Shown: positions 11,100-18,213 of the stretch, in pieces
How positions within the stretch are numbered: the first letter of the stretch is position 1
How the letters are laid out: each line of letters opens with the position of its first letter
DNA from: Dermabacter indicis
Lineage (GTDB): Bacteria; Actinomycetota; Actinomycetes; Actinomycetales; Dermabacteraceae
NCBI GenBank assembly: GCA_001403775.1
Contig: CYUG01000014.1
Coordinates: forward strand, 1 to 38,232
Direction: 5' to 3'
Length of the DNA: 38,232 nt
The notes under the pieces: generated by a model
Told to the model about the DNA's origin: nothing
Database searches by the model: none
What the model saw: only the letters and a program-made list of their open reading frames with translations
Position numbers and translations under genes: made by a program

Positions 11100-12107
11100 C
11101 TACCGCGATGAGAGCTGGTCGAGGGTCTCCTCGACCAGCTCTTTTTCTCGCCTCCCGTAGTGGCTCGCGAACGCGATGAGGGCCTCGCGCCCCGGCGGCA
11201 TTCCGTGCGCTGCGGCTCCCGCCACGCGCGCCGCCGCGACGAGCTGCGCAAAATCGAGCGCTTCACCGAGCTCTCGGCCCGCGGCAACGGCGGTCACAAG
11301 CGCCGCCACGAGGGTGTCCCCCGCTCCCGTCGCGTTGGCGCGCTCCACGGTAAAGCCTGGCCGCTCAAGGACCTTGCCGCGCCCCGAGTCGATCGCGACG
11401 AGCCCTTTGCGCCCGCGCGACACGACCACGAGCTCGACTCTTTCGGCGAGCACGCGCGCCGCCTCGAGCGGCGAATCCGTGCGCGTGTAGCGCGTCGCCT
11501 CTTCATCATTCGGGCAAAAGGCGTAGCAGTGCTCGAGGTGGCGAAGGATCGACGGATCCCACGCGCCGGAGTCGTCGTGGCCAACGTCGGCCCAGATGCG
11601 CGTGTCGCGCGCCCGTTCCCCCGCCAGCAGCGGCATGTCCTCGCGCTCAAGAGACACGGTGAGGTGGCGAGCCTGCTCAGCGAGCACCTGTTCGGTTGTG
11701 GCAAGCGGTGTGCTCGGGAGTCCACCCGTGTAAAACATGCGGTCTCCCTCGTGCGGGATCGCCGCGGTGCACGGAACGTCCCAGCCTTCACGGGTCACGC
11801 TAGCGCCAAGACCTACGCCCTCCGCTTCGAGCATGGGCCGCACGAGCTTCGTGATCGCGCCCTCGCCGAACTCGGTCGCGAGCGTCACCCCCATGCCGAG
11901 CGCCGCGGCGGCACGTGCAACGTTGGCCGCGCCCCCGACCGCGAGCGCAACCGATTCCGTGTGGCACTCTTCGCCCAGTTCCGGAAGCTGCTGAAACGGC
12001 GTAAAGAGCACGTCGAGAAACACGGGTCCCACGCACGCGAGATCGTGCACACAACTGCTGGAAGGGGCCGCATCGCTGCAGGTTAGGCCTTGATTCAGGT
12101 TCATCAC
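11100..12107 (-). CDS. PfkB-family carbohydrate kinase
   Basis: An ATP-dependent sugar or nucleoside kinase of the ribokinase/PfkB fold, about 335 residues. The N-terminal substrate-side motif VGGAANVARAAAALG and the C-terminal signature ATGAGDTLVAAL (catalytic Asp in GAGDT) are both clear. The true substrate cannot be read from sequence. The start is taken as GTG 12107 because TTGACG-N17-TAGCCT lies seven bases upstream, as for a leaderless mRNA; the adjacent ATG at 12104 is equally in frame. The open frame continues far upstream, but that part is antisense to the glycosidase gene. Divergence from that gene suggests a shared sugar-use role. Confidence 0.85.
   Translation of the reverse strand: MMNLNQGLTCSDAAPSSSCVHDLACVGPVFLDVLFTPFQQLPELGEECHTESVALAVGGAANVARAAAALGMGVTLATEFGEGAITKLVRPMLEAEGVGLGASVTREGWDVPCTAAIPHEGDRMFYTGGLPSTPLATTEQVLAEQARHLTVSLEREDMPLLAGERARDTRIWADVGHDDSGAWDPSILRHLEHCYAFCPNDEEATRYTRTDSPLEAARVLAERVELVVVSRGRKGLVAIDSGRGKVLERPGFTVERANATGAGDTLVAALVTAVAAGRELGEALDFAQLVAAARVAGAAAHGMPPGREALIAFASHYGRREKELVEETLDQLSSR
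11111..11146 (+). terminator. Intrinsic terminator inside the 3' end of the kinase gene
   Basis: A perfect 14-bp stem pairs 11111-11124 with 11129-11142, around the loop GTCT, and is followed on the plus strand by a TTTTT run ending at 11146. It lies 25 bases after the stop codon of the metallo-hydrolase gene. It also falls entirely within the last 16 codons of the convergent PfkB gene. On the minus strand the hairpin lacks a T-run after it. Confidence 0.85.
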
Positions 12108-12114
12108 GTAAAAA

Positions 12115-12143
12115 AGGCTATGGCGCGCGATGTTGCCCGTCAA
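12115..12143 (-). promoter_or_regulatory. Promoter of the PfkB kinase gene, leaderless type
   Basis: On the minus strand, TTGACG (12143-12138) is followed after 17 bases by TAGCCT (12120-12115). Seven bases later comes GTG (12107), in frame with the kinase, then ATG (12104). No ribosome-binding sequence lies in front of either codon, so transcription probably begins at or next to the start codon. Confidence 0.7.
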
Positions 12144-12197
12144 AGGCGCAGGACTCCACCTCGCGCCCTCACCCGAATTTTTATAGGAGGCCGTCTC

Positions 12198-13586
12198 ATG
12201 AAACTCACGCTGCTCGGTGGAGGAGGCTTCCGCGTCCCGCTCATGGTTCGCACTCTCCTCAAGGACAGCTCCGACCAGCGGGTGCGTTCCCTCACGCTGT
12301 GGGACCAGAACAGCGAGCGCCTCCACACAATGGAACGCATTGTGCGGGCCATGACCGAGTCCGTTCCCCACGCCCCGAGCGTGCGCGTGGCAGCCAATCT
12401 TCGCGACGCGGTGCGCGGCGCCGATTTCGTGTTCAGCGCAATCCGCGTAGGTGGTACCGATGGCCGTGCCGAGGACGAACGCATCGCGCATGCGTGCGGC
12501 GTGCTCGGGCAGGAAACGACCGGCTTCGGCGGGCTCAGCTACGCGCTTCGAGGCATCCCCGTGGCACGCGCAATCGCCGAGGCCATTCGCGACGAAGCCC
12601 CGAACGCTTATCTCATTAACTTCACGAACCCCGCGGGCATCATCACGGAAGTCTCGAGCGAGATTCTCGGCGACCGCGTGATCGGCATTTGCGATTCCCC
12701 CGTGGGCCTTGCACGGCACGCCCTCACGGCGCTCGAGGATGCTGGCGACGTGGAGAGCGGTACGAGCGCGCGGATCTTCGAAACCGGCGGTCCCGTGCAC
12801 ATCGACTACCTGGGCCTCAACCACCTTGGCTGGGTTCACCGCATCCTGGTCAACGGTCGCGATGTACTCCCCACCGTACTCGAGAGCGCCGAGCTCATCG
12901 AGTCGTTCGAAGAGGGCAAGCTTTTCGGCGCCACATGGGTCCAGCACATCGGTGCTCTGCCGAACGAATATCTGCATTACTACTATTACGCGCGTGAGGC
13001 GAGGCTCGCCGATGACCGTGCGGAAACCACCCGCGGGATCTTCCTTGCGAGCCAGCAGGCCGAGTTCTACCGCGAGGCGGCAACCCTCGACGGGCACGAG
13101 GCATTCGAGGCGTGGAACCGCACGCGCGAGGAGCGCGAGGAAACGTACATGGCGACTAACCGCGAAGCGGCGGGCGGCATCGAACGAGCGGCCGCGGACA
13201 TCGAGTCAGGCGGCTACGACCGCGTGGCGCTCGCCGTCATGAAGGCCCTCGCCTTCGACGAAGCCACCGAGCTCATCGTCAACACGCCGAACAGGGGTCG
13301 CATCCCGTCGCTCCCGGATGACGCCGTGGTCGAAGCGCCTTGCCGCATCGACGCGAACGGTGCAACTCCGCTCGACGTCACACCGCTCAAGGGCCACGAA
13401 CTCGCGCTCGTCACCGAGGTCAAGAACGCCGAGCGCACCGTGATTGCGGCCGCCCGTGAAGGCAGCGCCGCTCTCGCGGTCGAGGCCTTCTTCGCGCATC
13501 CTCTCGTGGACGGCGTGGGGGTCGCGCGTGACCTCTTCGCGAAAGCCAAGGAAAGCTTCGCCGAGGACCTCGCCTACCTCCGCTGA
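12198..13586 (+). CDS. Family 4 glycoside hydrolase, probable 6-phospho-beta-glucosidase
   Basis: A 462-residue NAD+- and metal-dependent glycosidase of family GH4. These enzymes cleave (often phosphorylated) glycosides by an oxidation-elimination route. The N-terminal dinucleotide-binding loop is LLGGGGFR (5-12). NFTNPAGI (141-148), Cys165 in GICDSP and His209 in LGLNHLGW are the conserved metal-site region. LPNEYLHYYYY is also typical of the phospho-beta-glucosidase branch. The start at ATG 12198 has GGAGG seven bases upstream; a longer frame from 12090 has no such site. Its 3' end overlaps the convergent CopD-CtaG gene by 13 bases. No PTS transporter gene is nearby, so the source of phosphosugar is elsewhere. 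Confidence 0.88.
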   Translation: MKLTLLGGGGFRVPLMVRTLLKDSSDQRVRSLTLWDQNSERLHTMERIVRAMTESVPHAPSVRVAANLRDAVRGADFVFSAIRVGGTDGRAEDERIAHACGVLGQETTGFGGLSYALRGIPVARAIAEAIRDEAPNAYLINFTNPAGIITEVSSEILGDRVIGICDSPVGLARHALTALEDAGDVESGTSARIFETGGPVHIDYLGLNHLGWVHRILVNGRDVLPTVLESAELIESFEEGKLFGATWVQHIGALPNEYLHYYYYAREARLADDRAETTRGIFLASQQAEFYREAATLDGHEAFEAWNRTREEREETYMATNREAAGGIERAAADIESGGYDRVALAVMKALAFDEATELIVNTPNRGRIPSLPDDAVVEAPCRIDANGATPLDVTPLKGHELALVTEVKNAERTVIAAAREGSAALAVEAFFAHPLVDGVGVARDLFAKAKESFAEDLAYLR

Positions 13587-15697
13587 GCGGGATCTGGCCG
13601 ATCGCCTGCCCGCGCCCCTTCGCTCTTCTGGAGGGAGCGCAGGTAGGCGTTGTAGTTTTCGAGATCCGCACCGCCATCGCGCTCGGCCTTGCGGTCGTAG
13701 TTGCGCGCGGCGCGCTCCTCGCTGCGGGACCACTGTATTCCCGCGATGAGCGCGTAGAACGCGGTGGGGACCTCGCTTATGCCCCACATGATTGACCCGC
13801 CTGCGAATTGCTGGCGCTCGAGTTCCGCGCGCGGGAAGAGGTCGAGCAGCGTGTACCACTCGCCACCGATGAGCCACGTCGCGCTCACGACCGCGATCCC
13901 AAAAAAGGCGTGGAACGTGAGTGTCACGAGGAGCGTGACGAGTTTGAGCACGGGGCTGATCGGTTTTTGGGCGGGGTCAATGCCGATGATGACCCACGCG
14001 AACAGGTAGCCCGCGAGCAGGAAGTGCACGGTCATGAAAAGGTGGCCGACGTGCTCAAACATCGCCCACGTGAACAGGGGCGTGAAGTAGAACAGCACGA
14101 GCGAGCCCGCAAAAAGGAAGCCCGCGATCGGGGGGCTCGACACGACGGCCGCGTAGCGCGTGTGGAGGATCGCGAGAACCCATTCGCGCATGCCTCGTGA
14201 GCCGTCCGTGCGGGGTGTGGCCGCGCGGCTGAGCATCGTGACGGGAGCGCCGAGCACGAGGAGCGGCGGGACGATCACCATGAGTGCCATGTGCTGGGTC
14301 ATGTGGGCGTCGAATCGCACTCGCCCAAACGCCGCGGCTCCTCCGCTCATGGCCCAAAAAAGGGCGAGGCAGCCGGCGAGCCAGAAGAGCGTACGGGAAA
14401 GAGACCAGCGGTCACCGCGGGCGCGCAGACGATGTAGCCCCATGAGGTAGAGCACCGCGAAGAGGGCGGCGACGCCCGTGAACATCCAGTCCATTTGCCA
14501 CACGGTGATGAGGCTCAAGAGGGTGTATTCGCCGCGCGGTGGTTCGTAGCCTACGAGTGAGAGCACACGGTAGGACTCGAGCGGAACGTACTGGGGCACG
14601 GGCGGTTGGGATCGCCCGAGCGCGCTTGACGTGCCAATGATGATCGCGGCGGTGAGCGCTTCGAGGCGGGCCAGCCGAGCAAAAGCCTGGCGGCTCGTGC
14701 GCTCAAGGTCGCCGGTCAGCGCGGTGCGGTGTGCGTGGGTGCGTGTGTGTCCGACGGCTGCCTGCGAACCGTTGCCGCGAATACGGGCAGTGTGGAGCTC
14801 CGCGAGGGGGTCGAGAACGCGCCGTCTTTGCGCGTAGCCAAACGCGGCGATCGCGACCGTAAGCACGGCTTTGAGAAGAACGAGCCAGCCGTAGCGAGTC
14901 GTCACGAACTGCGCGGGGCTCTCGAGGCGAATTGCAGCGTTGATGATGCCCGAGTAGGCGAGCGCAAGGATCGCGAAGAATGCCCAAGGTGAGTAGCGCT
15001 CAAGCCACGTTTTCAGGGTTGCTGTATCGGTGCGGTGCGCCTCGGCGAGGAAAACGAGGAGCGGGCCAAGCCACGTGAGCACCCCGAGGAGATGGGCGAT
15101 CATCGCGTTCACGGCGTTGAGGTGGTCGGTCGAGTTTCCCGCGTGGCCAAGGAATCCGAGGGCGACGACGCTGAGGGCAAGCATCGCGGTCAGCCATCCC
15201 GCCCCGCGAAGATGCCTCGTGAGCGCGCCAATGCCGGCAGCGAGGAGCGCAAATACAAGCGCCCACACCGTTGCGTTGCCAAGGTCGGTTTTCCACACGA
15301 AGTAGCCGAGCTGCACAGGCGAAAACGAGGCGCGCGCATTCGCGTACGTGAGGTACGTGCCGAGTGCGAGCAGGAGCGCGTAGGCGAGAGTAAAACGTAC
15401 GGCGAGCTGTCTTTGGCGATTCTGCTCGTCGGTGAGTGGCGGGCTTCCATGCCCGCGCGTACGGCCACCTCCGGGCTGGAAAAGACTCAGCGTGAGCGCG
15501 TAGCCGAAAGCGAGGGAAAGCGCAAGGTACTCGCCGACCTTGACGACGACAACGAGGGCGTTGGTGAGGGTCCCAAAGCTGCTCGCGAGAGGGCCGCTTC
15601 CTTCGCCCGTCACGGCAAGACCGAGTACGCCGGCAAGTCCCCCGGCGAGCACAATGAGAGTGCTGAGCGGCAGGAGCGCGCGCGAACGACTTTTCAC
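13574..15697 (-). CDS. CopD-CtaG fusion membrane protein (copper handling, cytochrome oxidase assembly)
   Basis: A 707-residue polytopic membrane protein. The N-terminal half (about 1-345) resembles CopD copper-resistance membrane proteins, with several transmembrane helices and the segment HLLGVLTWLGPLLVFLAEAHR. The C-terminal half (about 395-665) is a CtaG/caa3-type assembly domain with histidine-rich helices (HMTQHMALMV, HVGHLFMTVHF). Such fusions are known in actinobacteria. It probably moves or delivers copper for cytochrome c oxidase or for copper tolerance. The GTG start overlaps the trmH stop by four bases (GTGA), so it is the last gene of the infC-rpmI-rplT-trmH unit. The charged C-terminal tail is cytoplasmic or linker-like. 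Confidence 0.88.
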   Translation of the reverse strand: MKSRSRALLPLSTLIVLAGGLAGVLGLAVTGEGSGPLASSFGTLTNALVVVVKVGEYLALSLAFGYALTLSLFQPGGGRTRGHGSPPLTDEQNRQRQLAVRFTLAYALLLALGTYLTYANARASFSPVQLGYFVWKTDLGNATVWALVFALLAAGIGALTRHLRGAGWLTAMLALSVVALGFLGHAGNSTDHLNAVNAMIAHLLGVLTWLGPLLVFLAEAHRTDTATLKTWLERYSPWAFFAILALAYSGIINAAIRLESPAQFVTTRYGWLVLLKAVLTVAIAAFGYAQRRRVLDPLAELHTARIRGNGSQAAVGHTRTHAHRTALTGDLERTSRQAFARLARLEALTAAIIIGTSSALGRSQPPVPQYVPLESYRVLSLVGYEPPRGEYTLLSLITVWQMDWMFTGVAALFAVLYLMGLHRLRARGDRWSLSRTLFWLAGCLALFWAMSGGAAAFGRVRFDAHMTQHMALMVIVPPLLVLGAPVTMLSRAATPRTDGSRGMREWVLAILHTRYAAVVSSPPIAGFLFAGSLVLFYFTPLFTWAMFEHVGHLFMTVHFLLAGYLFAWVIIGIDPAQKPISPVLKLVTLLVTLTFHAFFGIAVVSATWLIGGEWYTLLDLFPRAELERQQFAGGSIMWGISEVPTAFYALIAGIQWSRSEERAARNYDRKAERDGGADLENYNAYLRSLQKSEGARAGDRPDPAQRR

Positions 15698-16539
15698 CGT
15701 GCGGCCTCTCGTACGCGCGCCGATTCAAAGAGGCACAGGGTTGCCGCGGTCGCCAGGTTGAGGGACTCGGCGTTTCCGAAAATCGGGATTGCCACGCGGG
15801 AATCGGCGCCTTCAAGAGTGTCGTCGCTGAGTCCGTGGGCTTCGTTGCCCATGAGCCATGCGAGGCGCGCGGGAGGCGCCCACGCGAAAAGGTTCTCCGT
15901 TCCGCGAGGGCTTGTTGCCGCGGTCGCGATACCGCGCGTGCGAAGCTCCCCGAGGAGGTCGTCCATGGGTACCTTGCGGGCGAACGGGACTTGGAAAAGG
16001 CTTCCGGCACTCGCGCGCACGACCTTGGGTGCGAGCGGGTCGGCGCTGCCTTCTGAGAAGAACACGGCGCTTGCCCCGGAAGCGTCGGCTGTTCGCATGA
16101 TGAGCCCGGCGTTTCCCGGGTCCTGGAGGCGCTCGCACACGACGATCGTGCAAGGCCCCTCCCCCAGATCGCTGAGCAGGTCGCGCCAATCGCCGTCGAG
16201 GTTTCGCGCGACCGCGATCACGCCTTGCGGGTGCGCGACGCTCTGATGGCCTTGCTCGCGCACCATCGCCTCGATCACCTCGGGTGTGGCACGGCGCGGG
16301 TGGACGTTCACGCGCTCGGCGAGGTGCGCGAGCTCCGGGTGCGCGGCCCGCGCTTTATCGGTGAGGTAGAGCTCCTCGAGGATTCGAGAGGAATGTTCGG
16401 AATGCTCGCGTACCTCGCGTTCGAGGAGCGCGCGCACCGCTTGCGGGCCTTCAACGCGAAAGCGGCCTTCGCGTTGACGCACTGAGCGCCCGGAAAGGGC
16501 GGCGATCTTCGCGACTCGCGCACTGCGCGGCGAAAGCAT
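15694..16539 (-). CDS. TrmH/SpoU-family RNA 2'-O-methyltransferase
   Basis: An S-adenosylmethionine-dependent RNA ribose methylase with a trefoil-knot fold, acting on rRNA or tRNA; the target base is not predictable. An N-terminal substrate-binding domain begins at VEGPQAVRALL. SPOUT motifs are clear: ERLQDPGNAGLIMRTADA, LMGNEAHGLS, and IPIFGNAESLNLATAA. The start at 16539 (281 residues) has GGAGG five bases upstream and matches the usual LSPRS-type N terminus. A longer ATG at 16569, nine bases after rplT, is possible. The placement after rplT is common in actinobacteria. Confidence 0.92.
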   Translation of the reverse strand: MLSPRSARVAKIAALSGRSVRQREGRFRVEGPQAVRALLEREVREHSEHSSRILEELYLTDKARAAHPELAHLAERVNVHPRRATPEVIEAMVREQGHQSVAHPQGVIAVARNLDGDWRDLLSDLGEGPCTIVVCERLQDPGNAGLIMRTADASGASAVFFSEGSADPLAPKVVRASAGSLFQVPFARKVPMDDLLGELRTRGIATAATSPRGTENLFAWAPPARLAWLMGNEAHGLSDDTLEGADSRVAIPIFGNAESLNLATAATLCLFESARVREAAR

Positions 16540-16577
16540 CGCACCCTCCGGGCGCTCAGAATGTGTCATGGGGCAGA

Positions 16578-16958
16578 TCAGGCTGCCGGGGCGTTGACGT
16601 CCTTCGGAAGGGCGTTCTTCGCGATGTCCACGAGCTGGGCGAAAGCAGTCGAATCGTTGACGGCGAGTTCGGCGAGCATACGGCGATCGACCTCAACACC
16701 GGCAAGGCCGAGGCCCTGGATGAAGCGGTTGTAGGTCATGCCGTTAGCGCGAGCTGCGGCGTTGATGCGCTGGATCCAGAGGCGACGGAAGTCGCTCTTA
16801 CGAACCTTGCGGTCGCGGTAGCTGTAGGTACCCGAGTGGAGCACCTGTTCCTTCGCCTTTCGGTAAAGGCGCGAGCGCTGGCCGCCGTAACCGGAGGCCT
16901 GATCGAGGATCTCCCTGCGCTTCTTCTTGGCGTTGACCGCCCTCTTCACGCGTGCCAC
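16578..16958 (-). CDS. rplT: 50S ribosomal protein L20
   Basis: Binds 23S rRNA early in assembly of the large subunit. The 126-residue sequence shows the highly basic N terminus ([18 protein letters not shown]) and the conserved core ([22 protein letters not shown], then [12 protein letters not shown]). The ATG start is preceded by a GGAG-type site. It is third in infC-rpmI-rplT and 49 bases after rpmI. Confidence 0.98.
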   Translation of the reverse strand: MARVKRAVNAKKKRREILDQASGYGGQRSRLYRKAKEQVLHSGTYSYRDRKVRKSDFRRLWIQRINAAARANGMTYNRFIQGLGLAGVEVDRRMLAELAVNDSTAFAQLVDIAKNALPKDVNAPAA

Positions 16959-17007
16959 GTGATTCTCCTTTGGTCGAAATGAAAAGTCTTATGTGGTTGC
17001 TGAAAAA

Positions 17008-17202
17008 TCAGCGGCCAAGCATGCGCTTGAGGTTCTTGACGTCGCTCTTGGCAACGTCGGCCACGCCGGCGAGGCGGCGCTGGTGGCGCGAGGTCTTGGC
17101 CTCGGCCTTGTGGTACGCGTTTGCGCGCTGGCGCTGCAGCTTGCCGGAGCCGGTGATGCGGATGCGCTTCTTCGCACCGGAGTGCGTCTTGTTCTTCGGC
17201 AT
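17008..17202 (-). CDS. rpmI: 50S ribosomal protein L35
   Basis: A 64-residue basic protein of the large ribosomal subunit. It has the family pattern MPKNKTHSGAKKRIRITGSG and GVADVAKSDVKNLKRML. It has an AGGAG-type ribosome site and lies 30 bases after infC. Confidence 0.98.
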   Translation of the reverse strand: MPKNKTHSGAKKRIRITGSGKLQRQRANAYHKAEAKTSRHQRRLAGVADVAKSDVKNLKRMLGR

Positions 17203-17232
17203 AGTGCCTTTTCTCCTTTTGGTTGACGCGCC

Positions 17233-17820
17233 TTACTTGGCGCTGGCTTCCTTCGCTGCGGCCTTTTCCGCGTCGCTCTTGCGCTTGCGGGCTTCGGCGC
17301 GAGCCTGGGACTTCTTCTTGTGCGGGCCGAGCACCATGACCATCGTGCGGCCGTCGACGCGCGGGTGGGATTCAACGAAGCCGGATTCGGCGACGTCTTC
17401 AGCCATACGCTGCATGAGCTTCATGCCCATCTCGGGGCGCGACTGCTCGCGGCCACGGAATCGAATCATGACCTTGACCTTGTCGCCACCGTTGAGGAAC
17501 TTCTCGACGTTGCGCTTCTTGGTCTCGTAATCGTGCGTGTCAATCTTGAGGCCCATGCGGATTTCCTTCTGCTGGGCATTGACCTGGTTCTTGCGCGCCT
17601 CGCGAGCCTTAAGCTTCGCTTCGTACTTGAACTTTCCGTAGTCCATGAGGCGTGCGACCGGCGGCTTCGCACCCGGAGCAACCTCGACGAGGTCGAGATC
17701 GGCTTCGTTTGCGAGACGCAACGCGTCTTCGATACGGACTTCCCCGACCTGTTCGCCGTTGGGTCCCACGAGAAGGACCTTGGGCGAGCGGATCTGCCCG
17801 TTGATTCGCTGTTCGCTGAT
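17233..17820 (-). CDS. infC: Translation initiation factor IF-3, AUC start codon
   Basis: IF-3 binds the 30S subunit, blocks 50S joining and checks start-codon pairing. Reading from ATC at 17820 gives 195 residues beginning [20 protein letters not shown] (the first codon would be read as Met), which aligns with the normal IF-3 N terminus. The N domain ([19 protein letters not shown]) and C domain ([16 protein letters not shown]) are complete. AGGAG lies five bases before the ATC. A TGA stop four codons upstream rules out a standard start in front, and the first downstream GTG would delete the conserved N-terminal strand. A rare AUC or AUU start is the known basis of IF-3 self-control. It heads infC-rpmI-rplT-trmH-copD/ctaG. 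Confidence 0.93.
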   Translation of the reverse strand: MSEQRINGQIRSPKVLLVGPNGEQVGEVRIEDALRLANEADLDLVEVAPGAKPPVARLMDYGKFKYEAKLKAREARKNQVNAQQKEIRMGLKIDTHDYETKKRNVEKFLNGGDKVKVMIRFRGREQSRPEMGMKLMQRMAEDVAESGFVESHPRVDGRTMVMVLGPHKKKSQARAEARKRKSDAEKAAAKEASAK

Positions 17821-17981
17821 GACTGCTCCTCACACAATAGAAATGCCTGGAACAACAAAAAGGCCCCCGTGCATGCGGAGGCCCAACTCACGCGAGGGTG
17901 CGTGAGTCTCGTACTGACCCGGCAGCCTCGGCCGCTCGGGTGGGAGTGGGCTCCACTTGTAAGGGAACGCGAATGTTCCAA
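17821..17981 (-). ncRNA. Structured infC leader with attenuator hairpin
   Basis: On the minus strand the roughly 160-base leader contains two clear hairpins in series. The first pairs 17900-17907 with 17886-17893 (ACTCACGC/GCGTGAGT, six-base loop). The second pairs 17877-17883 with 17862-17868 (GGCCTCC/GGGGGCC, one G-T pair), followed by TTTTT at 17861-17857. The second is a good intrinsic terminator, placed 37 bases before the infC start, so transcription could be attenuated there. A GC-rich upstream stretch (17941-17965, GGAG/CTCC) could form a further stem. The regulator is unknown. Confidence 0.65.
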
Positions 17982-17987
17982 GCGATA

Positions 17988-18016
17988 ACTTTAGCAGGGT
18001 GATTACCTCGCGGGAA
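17988..18016 (-). promoter_or_regulatory. Candidate infC operon promoter
   Basis: On the minus strand, TTCCCG (18016-18011) is followed after 17 bases by TAAAGT (17993-17988). The -10 is reasonable, the -35 poor. It would start the infC leader near 17981. Confidence 0.35.
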
Positions 18017-18128
18017 GGAGGCGCCATCACCATGTGGCAGGCCTTACAGGTCCGACGGCAGCAGCGCCTTCGCAGCCTCACTCACACGCGTACCGTTGCC
18101 ACGAGATACCATTTAAGAAACTCCCCTT

Positions 18129-18175
18129 TTGCATAATCGAGTCAATGTCTGTAAGGATAGGTGAGCCTTACCTCA
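18129..18175 (+). promoter_or_regulatory. Iron-regulated promoter with DtxR/IdeR-like box
   Basis: The 19-base site ATAGGTGAGCCTTACCTCA (18157-18175) matches the DtxR/IdeR consensus TWAGGTTAGSCTAACCTWA at 15 of 19 positions, counted by eye. A promoter-like pair, TTGCAT (18129-18134) and TAAGGAT (18152-18158), sits directly in front of and overlaps the box. Iron-loaded repressor would therefore block the importer operon that starts at 18214. Confidence 0.75.
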
Positions 18176-18213
18176 GTCGATGAGCGACCGAGGACGACAC
18201 AGAAAGAGACTTC

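Noticed and set aside
12108-13097. Upstream open extension of the PfkB kinase frame (nearly 1 kb more, no stop)
   Set aside because: It is antisense to the GH4 glycosidase gene, has no kinase-like sequence, and the kinase fold and promoter begin at 12107. Long open frames opposite real genes are a by-product of GC-rich codon use.
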